From Armatimonadota bacterium (lineage in GTDB: Bacteria; Armatimonadota; Fimbriimonadia; Fimbriimonadales; Fimbriimonadaceae): a stretch of DNA of 64,000 bases. The notes beneath the pieces were generated by a model. It was not told the origin of the DNA and did not search any database. It worked only from the letters and a program-made list of their open reading frames with translations. Below are positions 1-8,346 of this stretch, piece after piece (position 1 is the stretch's first letter; each line of letters begins with the position of its first letter). Both the position numbers and the translations under genes were made by a program. The DNA lies in assembly GCA_018268255.1 (NCBI GenBank), contig JAFDWX010000005.1:62001-126000 (forward strand). Direction: 5' to 3'.

Positions 1-146
1 TCTGCTAGAAAGAAAAGGGACCCTTTCAAGACTCCGATAAGCACCAGGTGGGCATTTCCATAGTCCTCCCGAATCTGCAATGCCATTTCTCGCACGCGGT
101 TTTGGATGACAGACTCGTCGAGGAAACATTCCAGTTGATCGGGCAT
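1..146 (-). CDS. hpt: Hypoxanthine phosphoribosyltransferase, N-terminal part (cut by window edge)
   Basis: Reading leftwards from an ATG at 144-146, the frame stays open to the window edge for 48 codons. The peptide has the N-terminal pattern of bacterial hypoxanthine-guanine phosphoribosyltransferases: a short acidic lead-in, then a region like IQNRVREMALQIREDYG, then LVLIGVLKGSLFF. That last motif is the first strand and loop of the PRTase fold in Hpt. The family salvages hypoxanthine and guanine with PRPP. In many bacteria hpt lies beside tilS and ftsH, which would be outside this window. It is divergent from the FAH-like gene, with only 52 bases between the two starts. The PRPP-binding loop is not visible, so the name rests on the N-terminus alone. 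Confidence 0.72.
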   Translation of the reverse strand, partial: MPDQLECFLDESVIQNRVREMALQIREDYGNAHLVLIGVLKGSLFFLA

Positions 147-198
147 GGGGATAGGCCGAAGATACCCTACGGTGAGGGCGGGTACCTTTAGGAGCAGC

Positions 199-894
199 AT
201 GAGACTTTGCCGATTCGTGGTTATGGAGGAGCCAGATCAAGTTCGATCGGGCATTTTTCACGAGAATCGGGTTTATGAAACGGACGGTGAGCGAGCCATT
301 GGCATTCACGATCTCACCAAAGTCGGGTTTCTTCCTCCCATCGGTCAGCCCCCAAACATTCGGCTTTTCCATCCCGATGGAAGCTATCGATATGCGGGCA
401 CAGCCGGACTGATGGGCCCAGGATCAGAATATGAGGTTCCGGCCTCTGCGCAACATTTGACTTTGCGCCCGTTTGTCGCCGTCGCCATCAAAGATGAAGG
501 TGACCAAATCTCCCTTGATGAAGCGAATGACTTCCTCCTGGCGTTTCTTCCGATGCTGGAGCTTAAGGCCGAGTCCGCTTGGGATTTTCCTCTGGCCACG
601 GGGCCGTTTCTGCACACGGTGGATGAATTTGAAGGTTTGCCTTCAGGCCAGTGCGAAGTGCTGGTCAACGAATTGCACCTTGGAACTATCGCCGTGGAAT
701 TCCCGGTTCTGCCAACCGCTGCTCTTGAGCGCTGCACGCGGACTCAGAAGGTGGTCCCCGGTGATCTGCTTGGGCTGCCACTTCGGTCAGAAATCAATCT
801 ATTGACTTCCCCACTCGGACGCAATCTCCAGCCAGGAGACCAGATCCTCATCCGATTCGAACAATTTGGAGCCATCACCCTCCGCTTAAGCTGA
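199..894 (+). CDS. Degenerate fumarylacetoacetate hydrolase-fold protein (231 aa)
   Basis: The C-terminal half follows the FAH family layout: a GPFLHTVDEF segment (family GPW..T.DE), then VLVNELHLGTI (family VNGE), then a VVPGDLLG turn and LQPGDQILIRFEQFGAI (family L.PGD.v...i...G). Residues expected to bind the catalytic Mg/Ca look lost: the E-x-E strand appears as LRPFVAVAI, the usual ND.S.RD segment is absent, and GTP.G reads GLPLRSE. It may therefore be a pseudoenzyme or a diverged hydrolase. I chose the ATG at 199 because AGGAG lies four bases upstream; an ATG at 145 has no such site and would extend into the divergent hpt start. It ends 6 bases before the M16 peptidase gene and is probably co-transcribed with it. 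Confidence 0.6.
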   Translation: MRLCRFVVMEEPDQVRSGIFHENRVYETDGERAIGIHDLTKVGFLPPIGQPPNIRLFHPDGSYRYAGTAGLMGPGSEYEVPASAQHLTLRPFVAVAIKDEGDQISLDEANDFLLAFLPMLELKAESAWDFPLATGPFLHTVDEFEGLPSGQCEVLVNELHLGTIAVEFPVLPTAALERCTRTQKVVPGDLLGLPLRSEINLLTSPLGRNLQPGDQILIRFEQFGAITLRLS

Positions 895-900
895 CACACC

Positions 901-2124
901 ATGTCGATCCTCAAAACAACTTTGCCCAACAACGTTCGCATCCTCGTGGAGCAGAACGATCATGTTCACTCCGCCGCAATCGGTTTGTGGTGTCGCACGG
1001 GGAGTCGTCATGAACTCGAGCACGAAGCTGGGATCACGCATTTCATCGAGCACATGCTTTTCAAAGGCACCCCGAGCCGAAATGCTCTCCAAATTGCCGA
1101 GGAAATTGAGGGTCGCGGAGGCATCCTGAACGCCTTTACCGACAAGGAGCAGACCTGCTACTATTGCCGGGTCCTCGCCGAGGACGTTGACAATGGCGTG
1201 GATGTGCTATCGGACATGATGCTCCACTCACTTTTGGACCAAGAGGAAATCGACCGCGAACGAGGCGTGATCCTTGAGGAAATCAAACGGAGCGAGGATG
1301 AGCCGAGTGATTTCGTGCACGAACTCCATTTGTCTGGTCGCTGGGGGGATCATCCGCTTGGCAAACCGATCATCGGAACCCGAGATTCGGTGAGCGGCTT
1401 CAATCGGCCGGACTTCTGCAACTACATCAAGCGGCGGTATCGAGGAGAAAATGTGGTTCTGGGCATCGCCGGCAAGGTGGACCCGGATCGAGTCATTCAA
1501 AAGGCGAGCGAGCTGCTGGGCACTATCGCAAGCGGCGTGGAAGCAGTGGATGTAACACGCCCGGGCGGATCTGGAGGCAAGCGGGAAATCGGCAAGGACG
1601 TGGAGCAAGTTCACTTCTGCATCGGAACTGAGGGCGCAAGCATCTACGACGATGATTACTACACGCTCGCAGTGCTGGATGGCATATTGGGAAGCGGAAT
1701 GAGCAGTCGATTGTTCCAAGAAGTCCGCGAACGACGAGGCCTTGCCTACGCAATCGGCAGCTACTCGCTGAGCTATACCGCCGGGGGAGCGTTCACGGTT
1801 TATGGCGGAACCGGACGCCAGACTTGGGAACAGGTCCAAGAGGTCGTTGCCGCGGAGTTTCGCAAAATCTCCACCGAACTCGTACCCGACCCGGAGCTCG
1901 AACGAACCAAACGACTCATCAGCGGAAACATGGTGTTGGCCATGGAGGGCATGAACGCCCGGATGACCCGAATGGTAAAGAACGAGATCAATTTTGGGCG
2001 GGATATCCCGATGGAGGAGACTCTGGCAAAGGTGCGGGCCGTTACTGCCGAATCCGTGCGAACCTTGGCGGAGCGGATTCTGGATCCTGAACAGGTTTCC
2101 ACCACCGCAATCGGCCCGTTTTAG
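901..2124 (+). CDS. M16 family zinc metallopeptidase (insulinase/PqqL-like)
   Basis: 407 residues, a typical size for single-unit bacterial M16B processing peptidases. The inverted zinc motif HFIEH is at about residues 47-51, followed by the downstream acidic region expected to supply the third ligand (AFTDKEQTCYY, then a conserved E). The C-terminal inactive-like domain has the family R/Y pattern, EVRERRGLAYAIGSY. Proteins of this type degrade peptides or process presequence-like substrates; the substrate here is unknown. There is no signal peptide, so it is probably cytoplasmic. It follows the FAH-like gene closely, and its TAG shares a base with a possible GTG start of the next gene, suggesting a three-gene operon. 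Confidence 0.9.
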   Translation: MSILKTTLPNNVRILVEQNDHVHSAAIGLWCRTGSRHELEHEAGITHFIEHMLFKGTPSRNALQIAEEIEGRGGILNAFTDKEQTCYYCRVLAEDVDNGVDVLSDMMLHSLLDQEEIDRERGVILEEIKRSEDEPSDFVHELHLSGRWGDHPLGKPIIGTRDSVSGFNRPDFCNYIKRRYRGENVVLGIAGKVDPDRVIQKASELLGTIASGVEAVDVTRPGGSGGKREIGKDVEQVHFCIGTEGASIYDDDYYTLAVLDGILGSGMSSRLFQEVRERRGLAYAIGSYSLSYTAGGAFTVYGGTGRQTWEQVQEVVAAEFRKISTELVPDPELERTKRLISGNMVLAMEGMNARMTRMVKNEINFGRDIPMEETLAKVRAVTAESVRTLAERILDPEQVSTTAIGPF

Positions 2125-3755
2125 TGCCCATGGCCGCGACAATCAGCACTCTTGAATCAGTAACCAAGACGACGTACGGGCAGATCATGAAGGCCGTTGC
2201 GACTGCGCGCAACGAGGACCACTTGCTCAACGATCTTGCCCACGTGCTCTTGCACCATCTGGAGGTGGACGGGGTCGATATCCTTCTTGCAGAGAGAGAC
2301 CGTGGCGTGTTGAAAGCCACTACGGTCGCTCCAGAACTGCTGAACAGGCTTCGAATTGGATTCGGAGTAGGTTTGGCAGGCACGGTTTTAGCTACAGGAC
2401 AGCGGCGAATCGTGAGCAAGGGTGTCTATCAACACCCCGTTCACGTGGATTACCCAGGCTACGATGAGACCGGGTTTGAGAGCGCAATTTTGGAACCATT
2501 CTGGGGACCCTCGGGGCTCCTCGGCGTTCTCATTCTCCGAAGGAAGACCGTTTGGAAACCTCGCAAAACTGAACTGAGTCGAATATCGGATGGTGCCGAG
2601 CGGCTCGCGATGGCTGTATTTGCCTACCGATCTGGACTCGCCGTAGGACAAGCGAAAATTCGCCAGATCGGCATTGTGAGCACTGTCGCCGAAACCCTCG
2701 CCCGTGCACCTTACTTGGAGGAAATTTTGCAATTGCTGGTCAATATGACCGCACAGCAATTCAACTACCGCGTCTGCACGGTGAGGCTTCTGGATGAGCA
2801 GAATAACGAATTGGTGCTGCGCGCAACGCAGGCGACAGTTAAGGCCTATCAGCGCAAGAGAGCGATCAAACTCGGCGAAAGTATTGCAGGAAGGGTCATT
2901 GTCGAACGTAAGTCGATCATTGTTGAGGATGTTCAGGCAGATCCGGAGTACATCGGACATGATTTGGCGGTGGAACAAGGTCTGAGGAGCATGATTTGCG
3001 TGCCTCTCACAATTCAGGATCGTGCCGTGGGCGTGTTGACTTGTTACACCGACCGGGTACGAGCCTTTGAGGAAGACGAGGTTAAAGCCCTTGAAACCAT
3101 TGCAAAACAGGCTGCGGTTTCCATTGAGCACGCGAAACTTCAAGTTCGACATACGCTTATGCAAGAGATGCACCACCGTGTTAAGAATAATTTGCAGCAA
3201 GTGGTTTCGCTTCTTCGATTGCAGTTACGGCATAAGCACTACGCAACTATCGAAGAAGCCATCAACGATTCACTCACCCGTATCCTAGCGATAGCTGCCG
3301 TTCACGATCTCCTCAGTCGTGAGGATCTAGATCATGTAGGAGTGCGATCGATCGCGGAAGCTTTGGTGCAACATCAGCAACAGAGTTTTATCCCGACCAA
3401 TAAGAAAATCAAGTTCGAAGTTCGGGGAGATGATGTTCGCTTAAATATGACCCAAGCAACCCAGGTTGCGTTGGTGATGAACGAACTCATCCAGAACGCA
3501 GTCGAGCATGGATTTACTGTTTCTCCAGACGGCGACGTTCACATCAATGTCGAAACGGACGACACCCTTGTTTATATCTGGGTCAGTAATAACGGAGATT
3601 CGCTACCTCCGGGCTTTGACACAGCCATCGCCAGTCATCTTGGCCTGCAGATTGTTGCCAACCTGGCCCGGGCGCTGGGCGGCACCTTCAAGATCGAAGA
3701 GCGCCTTGGCTGGACGGTGTGCGAAGTCAAATTCACCCGGCAAATGAGCGAATGA
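2124..3755 (+). CDS. GAF-GAF-HisKA_2 sensor histidine kinase
   Basis: About 543 residues with two GAF-like sensor domains (roughly 20-170 and 180-345), followed by an HWE/HisKA_2 dimerisation box EMHHRVKNNLQQVVSLLRLQ near residue 350. A HATPase domain follows with N-box MNELIQNAVEHGF and a glycine-rich end. No transmembrane segment is evident, so it probably senses a soluble ligand or redox cue. HisKA_2 kinases often pair with ANTAR or CheY-like regulators; no response regulator lies nearby, so it looks like an orphan. The start may be GTG 2124 (TAGTG overlap with the peptidase stop) or ATG 2130; neither has a good ribosome-binding site, which suggests translational coupling. Confidence 0.88.
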   Translation: MPMAATISTLESVTKTTYGQIMKAVATARNEDHLLNDLAHVLLHHLEVDGVDILLAERDRGVLKATTVAPELLNRLRIGFGVGLAGTVLATGQRRIVSKGVYQHPVHVDYPGYDETGFESAILEPFWGPSGLLGVLILRRKTVWKPRKTELSRISDGAERLAMAVFAYRSGLAVGQAKIRQIGIVSTVAETLARAPYLEEILQLLVNMTAQQFNYRVCTVRLLDEQNNELVLRATQATVKAYQRKRAIKLGESIAGRVIVERKSIIVEDVQADPEYIGHDLAVEQGLRSMICVPLTIQDRAVGVLTCYTDRVRAFEEDEVKALETIAKQAAVSIEHAKLQVRHTLMQEMHHRVKNNLQQVVSLLRLQLRHKHYATIEEAINDSLTRILAIAAVHDLLSREDLDHVGVRSIAEALVQHQQQSFIPTNKKIKFEVRGDDVRLNMTQATQVALVMNELIQNAVEHGFTVSPDGDVHINVETDDTLVYIWVSNNGDSLPPGFDTAIASHLGLQIVANLARALGGTFKIEERLGWTVCEVKFTRQMSE

Positions 3756-3758
3756 TTC

Positions 3759-4433
3759 TCATTCTCCACTACTCATTTCCAACGCCGTTTTCAACGACTC
3801 AAAGCAGCACTCCAGAATGCAGTCCGAGGTCTTGCGCGGTGTCGTCCGAGCATAGCTGATCAACCATTGGAGTTCGCTTTTCGCCACTTTGCTGCTGTCG
3901 TTTGCTCGCGGATAATACTCTTTGCCGAAAGCTTCCTCGTTCTTAAGACTTTGTACTCGGCTATCAAGTTCATTAAGCGGTTTGGTTACCTGCGAAACGA
4001 CCCATCCCTTTCTCTTTCCATATTTCCCAGTTAGTATCTCGTAGAGGTGCGCCTCCGGCACTACATCCATCGCCCTAGCAGAAACGGGGATCCAGATGGT
4101 TCCACCACCGGTTACACCATAACCCATTTCCAGAACGGCACTGGAGAATTTGCGCAAGTGCACCTTCAAAGTCTCTAGTTTCTTTCTCAGCTCTTTCTTT
4201 TGTTTGGCAAGCAGCTTGTCATTTCTCCTTTGCAGAGCCCCACCAAACAGTTGGTAGGCCTCCGACATACTCGCTGTGCTTTCTCCCGCTCTCTCAGTGA
4301 AGAAGTGGTACCAATGATCCTCTCCCATAGCCAATATCTCGGCATCCGATTTCCCATAGGTACCATCCGACTGGGCACCGCTTATCGTAGCCACGAAGAG
4401 AGCAAGGATGCAGATCCCTAAACCACGTTTCAT
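3759..4433 (-). CDS. Secreted hypothetical protein (224 aa)
   Basis: I do not recognise a family. The N-terminus (KRG then a hydrophobic stretch LGICILALFVATISGAQS) is a clear Sec signal peptide with likely cleavage after about residue 20. The mature part is mixed alpha and charged, with a Lys-rich helix (KQKKELRKKLETLKVHLRK) that could form a coiled coil, and a pair of cysteines near the C-terminus (SDCILECCFESL). It lies 9 bases after the membrane zinc-ribbon gene and is probably co-transcribed with it. It is convergent with the sensor kinase, with only 3 bases between the stops. Probably periplasmic or extracellular. Confidence 0.7.
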   Translation of the reverse strand: MKRGLGICILALFVATISGAQSDGTYGKSDAEILAMGEDHWYHFFTERAGESTASMSEAYQLFGGALQRRNDKLLAKQKKELRKKLETLKVHLRKFSSAVLEMGYGVTGGGTIWIPVSARAMDVVPEAHLYEILTGKYGKRKGWVVSQVTKPLNELDSRVQSLKNEEAFGKEYYPRANDSSKVAKSELQWLISYARTTPRKTSDCILECCFESLKTALEMSSGE

Positions 4434-4442
4434 AGAGATATT

Positions 4443-5270
4443 CTAGTGCAAATCGGCAAAGAGTCGCCACAGGATAAACCCGACAAGACCCATCATCACG
4501 AGGAACGCCAGCACCTGATAGATTCCGCCCAAAGTTAAGCCTATTACTGCGCCGACACCGATCGTAATGGCAACCAACGCCAGTGAGAGGACCAACCGAC
4601 CAACTATCGAGCTGGTTCTGGTGTTATGCCGCAAGATGTCCAGTAGAAAGGGACCTTCACATTTTTGGCAAGCGATCTGGCCTGGAGGATTAAGGGCTTG
4701 GCATCGGGGGCATGGGATCGGGTCGTAAGCATGCGGATCGGTCAACGTCTTTCGCCAGTACTTCGCTTTGGATTCTTCGACTTTGAACATATCCCGAAAC
4801 GACGCATTGCGCGAAGGGTCCATAGTTGTGGATAGTCCAGCCAGGGTGTTCTCTGCCAGCAGGATTGCCGAACCCTTGAGACCCATTTCGTAGAGTAAGC
4901 GGGCAATTTCAAACCTCGGAACCGGGTTGCTCGGATTCTGCGATAACGCGTAGTGCGCCTTGTCCAACTGCTCGACATCCACTTGGCGAGAAAGGAACTT
5001 GTCGAGCATATCGAGTGCAAATGGGTACGCCACAGCACAGGAGACCACAGTCAGAATGACGACGATTGGAATGGCGGGATGGGGTGCCCAAATACTGAGG
5101 CCGAACAGCATCACAATCGCAAAAATCGCCACGATTCCGGTGATCAGATCGATATCTTTCTCGATCATCATCCCGAGAATCTTCCAGATAAGTAACCCGA
5201 AGATCGGAATCATGATCAAGGTCAGGAAGAACATCGGACCGGCGACGCCAATATCGAGTTGCCCAAACAT
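4443..5270 (-). CDS. Membrane protein with central zinc ribbon (275 aa)
   Basis: The N-terminal region has two or three transmembrane segments (FFLTLIMIPIFGLLIWKILG, then a second and third hydrophobic stretch by about residue 95). A soluble middle segment of about 120 residues carries a four-cysteine ribbon, CPRCQALNPPGQIACQKC. Two further hydrophobic segments form the C-terminus. The middle looks partly TPR-like (ALSQNPSNPVPRFEIARLLYEMG). Function unknown. I prefer ATG at 5268-5270; an upstream TTG at 5297 would add nine polar residues before the first membrane segment. It is divergent from metH, with its start within 90 bases. Confidence 0.68.
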   Translation of the reverse strand: MFGQLDIGVAGPMFFLTLIMIPIFGLLIWKILGMMIEKDIDLITGIVAIFAIVMLFGLSIWAPHPAIPIVVILTVVSCAVAYPFALDMLDKFLSRQVDVEQLDKAHYALSQNPSNPVPRFEIARLLYEMGLKGSAILLAENTLAGLSTTMDPSRNASFRDMFKVEESKAKYWRKTLTDPHAYDPIPCPRCQALNPPGQIACQKCEGPFLLDILRHNTRTSSIVGRLVLSLALVAITIGVGAVIGLTLGGIYQVLAFLVMMGLVGFILWRLFADLH

Positions 5271-5356
5271 ATTCAAAGGACATTGGATCAACCGCAAAGA
5301 TTCGCGGATTTCTCAATTCGCAGTTTCAGTCGATTAGCTTCCGTAGACCCAGTAAA

Positions 5357-7309
5357 ATGGAAGCCATGACTGGGCGATTTCTGAAAGAGCTTGCGGACCA
5401 CGTACTCGTTTTCGATGGAGCCACTGGCACCCAATTCCATGGCGCAGGTCTTCAGCCATCGGATTTCGTCCTACGGTCCGATCCTTCATTTCCAACTGAG
5501 GTGAACGCCGTCGCCGACCGCTTGGCAGGGATTTCGCTCGAAGGATGCAACGAACTCCTCAATTTCACCCGGCCCGACTTGGTGAAAGAGGTTCACAGCC
5601 GTTACTATTCCGTGGGGTCTGACATCGTGGAGACCAACACGTTTGGTGCCACCAGCATCGTCCTGGCCGAATACGATATTCCAGAGATGGATTACGCTTG
5701 CAGCCTCCAGGCAGCCAAGTTGGCTCGCGAGGTTGCAGACCAATTCTCCACGCCCGACAAGCCGCGATTTGTGGCGGGAGGGCTCGGTCCCGGAACGAAG
5801 CTGATCTCTTTGGGCCAGGTCAGCTGGGATGAACTCACCCAGACCTATCGCCGTTGCGCCCAGGGTCTTTTGGAAGGTGGAGTCGATTTTATTCTGCTGG
5901 AAACGCTGCAAGACCTGTTGATGGTCAAAGCTGCTTTGGTCGCGGTTCGCGAGGCCATGACCGAGACTGGTATTCAAGTCCCGATCATTGTTCAAGTTAC
6001 GATGGAGCAAACCGGAACCATGCTGCTCGGCACCGAGATGGGTGCTGCACTGAACATGCTGGAATGCTTCCCCGAAGTTGTGGCAGTCGGTATGAACTGC
6101 GCAACTGGGCCGGTTGAGATGGCTCCGCATGTTCGGTTTTTGGGGCAACACTCCACTCGCCCACTCAGCATCCAGCCCAACGCCGGATTACCCGTGATGG
6201 AAAAGGGCCAAGCGGTGTATAAACTCTCTCCCGAAGAGCTTGCCCATCACCATACGAGATTTGTTGAAGAACACGGGGCGGCTCTGGTTGGTGGCTGCTG
6301 CGGAACCACGCCTGAGCATATTCGCGCGGTTGTGGCGGCGGTGGGAGGCAAAAAGCACTCCTCGCACGCACACTGGATGAAGGTCCGCGACCTGTTTCCT
6401 GAGTTTGATTTCTGTATTGAGAGCGAACTCCAAGCAGAGGCGATTAAGTTAGTCGGGTGTTCGTCTCTGTATCAATTTCAACCCTATCACCAGGACACCA
6501 GCTTTCTCATCGTCGGGGAAAAGACCAACGCCAATGGCAGCAAGGCCTTCCGAGAGATGCTTTCAGCCGAAAATTGGGAGGGGCTCACCGAACTCGCCCG
6601 GGAGCTAGAAGGCGAAGGCTCGCACATTCTGGATGTGTGCACGGCTTTCGTCGGACGCAACGAAGAGCGGGATATGCGCGAATTGCTGCGGAGATATAAC
6701 CAGCACATCACCGTGCCTATCATGATCGACTCCACGGAGGCAAACGTGGTCGAAGCGGGTTTGCAGACCCTGGCAGGCAAGCCTCTTATCAATTCGATCA
6801 ACTTTGAGGACGGAGAAGCGCGTACCGAGAAGATTCTTGGATTGGCCAGAAAGTACGGCGCTGCTGTGGTCGGTCTCACCATCGATGAGCGAGGGATGGC
6901 GAAATCCGTTCACGACAAGCTTGAAGTGGCCGAACGCATTCTGGCTCGCACGCGGGCTGCCGGCTTGCCGGATTACGACGTCTTTATCGACTGCCTTACG
7001 TTCACACTGGGCTCGGGCGATGAGGAGTTTAGACAGAGTGCTCAGGCGACGATCGACGCCATCCGTGAGTTGCACAGGCTCCATCCGCTGGTAAACAGCA
7101 TCCTGGGCGTATCCAACGTGTCTTTCGGCCTCAAGCCATCCGCCCGCATTATGCTCAACTCGGCTTTTCTGCATTACGCCCGAGAGGCTGGTCTCACGAG
7201 CGCGATCGTCCATTTCAGCAAGATTCAACCTGAGAACAAGATTGATCCAGAAATCTGGAAAATCACGAGCGATTTGGTGTTCGATCGACGGGAATTCGCT
7301 TCCGTTTAG
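5357..7309 (+). CDS. metH: Methionine synthase, homocysteine- and methyltetrahydrofolate-binding modules only
   Basis: 650 residues covering the first two modules of cobalamin-dependent MetH. Residues 1-330 are the homocysteine S-methyltransferase barrel, with DGATGTQ at the start and zinc cysteines C248 (GMNCATG) and C314/C315 (GGCCGTT). Residues about 380-640 are the pterin-binding barrel (IVGEKTNANGSKAF, ILDVC, PIMIDST, LGVSNVSFGL). The protein stops just after KIDPEIWKITSDLVFDRREF, exactly where full-length enzymes continue into the cobalamin cap and B12 domains. No B12 module follows: a convergent TauE gene begins 4 bases later. A separate B12-binding and activation subunit would be needed in trans. 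The second ATG (5366) is an alternative start. Confidence 0.88.
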   Translation: MEAMTGRFLKELADHVLVFDGATGTQFHGAGLQPSDFVLRSDPSFPTEVNAVADRLAGISLEGCNELLNFTRPDLVKEVHSRYYSVGSDIVETNTFGATSIVLAEYDIPEMDYACSLQAAKLAREVADQFSTPDKPRFVAGGLGPGTKLISLGQVSWDELTQTYRRCAQGLLEGGVDFILLETLQDLLMVKAALVAVREAMTETGIQVPIIVQVTMEQTGTMLLGTEMGAALNMLECFPEVVAVGMNCATGPVEMAPHVRFLGQHSTRPLSIQPNAGLPVMEKGQAVYKLSPEELAHHHTRFVEEHGAALVGGCCGTTPEHIRAVVAAVGGKKHSSHAHWMKVRDLFPEFDFCIESELQAEAIKLVGCSSLYQFQPYHQDTSFLIVGEKTNANGSKAFREMLSAENWEGLTELARELEGEGSHILDVCTAFVGRNEERDMRELLRRYNQHITVPIMIDSTEANVVEAGLQTLAGKPLINSINFEDGEARTEKILGLARKYGAAVVGLTIDERGMAKSVHDKLEVAERILARTRAAGLPDYDVFIDCLTFTLGSGDEEFRQSAQATIDAIRELHRLHPLVNSILGVSNVSFGLKPSARIMLNSAFLHYAREAGLTSAIVHFSKIQPENKIDPEIWKITSDLVFDRREFASV

Positions 7310-7313
7310 GTCA

Positions 7314-7673
7314 TTACTTTCGGACAAACATCCAGATTGACACGCACATCAGAAAGACTGCGAAAGTTCTTCGCATGGTTTCGGGACTCAGTCCAACGGC
7401 GATTTTTGCGCCAAAGATCGACCCGACAACAAACCCCAGCGCGATGAGCGCGCCAAGTTTTAGGTCTGCATCTCCCCGCTTGTGATACTCCAGAAGTGCC
7501 AAAAGGCCGACTGGTGCCAAAAGCGCTACCAGCGAGGTTCCTTGTGCCTTTTGCTGGGTGAAACCAAAAGCCACAACCAATGCTGGAACAATGATGATCC
7601 CGCCTCCGATTCCGAAGAGCCCGCCGGAGACTCCCGCGATCACCCCAATAACCAGTGCCAGAACTATGCTCAT
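7314..7673 (-). CDS. Half-length TauE/SafE-type membrane permease (119 aa)
   Basis: The opening VIGVIAGVSGGLFGIGGGIIIVPAL is the glycine-rich signature of TauE/SafE (DUF81) transporters, followed by a second helix with GTSLVALL and two more hydrophobic helices. Full-length family members are about 240-270 residues with two pseudo-symmetric halves. This protein contains only one half and ends cleanly after VSIWMFVRK, as in the single-half members seen in other genomes. It may act as a homo-oligomer. The family moves sulfite, sulfoacetate or related organosulfur anions across the inner membrane. The gene is convergent with metH (4 bases between stops). The substrate cannot be read from sequence. 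Confidence 0.8.
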   Translation of the reverse strand: MSIVLALVIGVIAGVSGGLFGIGGGIIIVPALVVAFGFTQQKAQGTSLVALLAPVGLLALLEYHKRGDADLKLGALIALGFVVGSIFGAKIAVGLSPETMRRTFAVFLMCVSIWMFVRK

Positions 7674-7715
7674 TCCGCGAGCATACTCATCGTGAGCTAA
7701 GCCAAAAATAAGTAT

Positions 7716-7747
7716 CCGCGCCGCTGGCGCGTTGCCAGCGGTCGCGG
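7716..7747 (-). terminator. Rho-independent terminator after the STAS-like gene
   Basis: A GC-rich inverted repeat: CCGCTGGC at 7721-7728 pairs with GCCAGCGG at 7734-7741, extended by CCGCG 7716-7720 against CGCGG 7743-7747 with one bulged base. On the minus strand it is followed by a T-rich tract (complement of 7704-7710). It lies 33-65 bases beyond the stop of the minus-strand gene ending at 7781. Confidence 0.75.
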
Positions 7748-7780
7748 AATTCCTCTCTTTTGTTCGGATATCAAGCTCGA

Positions 7781-8119
7781 CTAAGCAGCCAGGCGATATT
7801 CCTCGTGACCTTCCAACACCTGTTGCAGGCGCATACTGGTCAGGTACTCGATTTCATGTTCCGTGCGAGCCACACAGACATATTTGTCTGCACCTCGCAA
7901 CTTGGCATAGGTCTGTGCGACCTGCAAAGCTTCGGTAACACCGTCATCCAGTCTTCGAGCGGCTGAGTAATCCAGCTCGAACATGAACGGTCCACCGTTG
8001 TGCGCGTTGAGTTCGCGCACGATCTCGTCGATGACGACGTTGGCTTCGGCAACTGTTACATTGCCACCTAAACTGGCCGTCAATTGACTCTTCTGCTCAT
8101 TCCATCCCACGAAGTACAT
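7781..8119 (-). CDS. Small STAS-like protein (112 aa)
   Basis: Not identified with certainty. The second half fits the STAS/anti-anti-sigma fold: strand FMFELDYSAARRLDDGV (family VxLDLSxVxxLDSSG), then an amphipathic helix EALQVAQTYAKLRG, strand YVCVA, and a last helix EIEYLTSMRLQQVLEG. The phosphorylatable Ser/Thr usually found after the conserved Asp is replaced by Asp (LDDG). It would then be a non-phosphorylatable or phosphomimetic version, if the fold call is right. ATG 8119 is preferred over GTG 8128 because AGAGGGG lies eight bases upstream of it. It is monocistronic, with its own terminator. Confidence 0.6.
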   Translation of the reverse strand: MYFVGWNEQKSQLTASLGGNVTVAEANVVIDEIVRELNAHNGGPFMFELDYSAARRLDDGVTEALQVAQTYAKLRGADKYVCVARTEHEIEYLTSMRLQQVLEGHEEYRLAA

Positions 8120-8302
8120 AGTTTCCACCCCTCTTGGCTCGCAAAATCCGGGCCAAATCTGTATGGGTTGTTCCCGTTCAGTTCAAACTGGTACCCGTTT
8201 GGAGTACTAGGCAACGCGTTTTCCGGTGGGATGGCTAGCTAGACAGGATGCCAGCCAGTAAGGATATTGGACCCGTTTTTGAACCTACAAATGGGGAAAG
8301 AG

Positions 8303-8342
8303 GCTGTGGCTCTCTGGCTGAATTGGGCCAGAGAGCCACGGC
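8303..8342 (-). terminator. Terminator hairpin after the dockerin protein gene
   Basis: A perfect 13-bp inverted repeat: 8306-8318 (GTGGCTCTCTGGC) pairs with 8327-8339 across an 8-base loop. It extends with two more pairs (8303-8304 with 8341-8342) after a mismatch. It begins 5 bases past the stop of the minus-strand gene ending at 8347. The following minus-strand sequence is only moderately T-rich (CTCTTTCCCC). Confidence 0.7.
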
Positions 8343-8346
8343 GTTG

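Noticed and set aside
1228-2142. A 304-codon open frame on the minus strand
   Set aside because: Antisense to the M16 peptidase, which has its full zinc motif.
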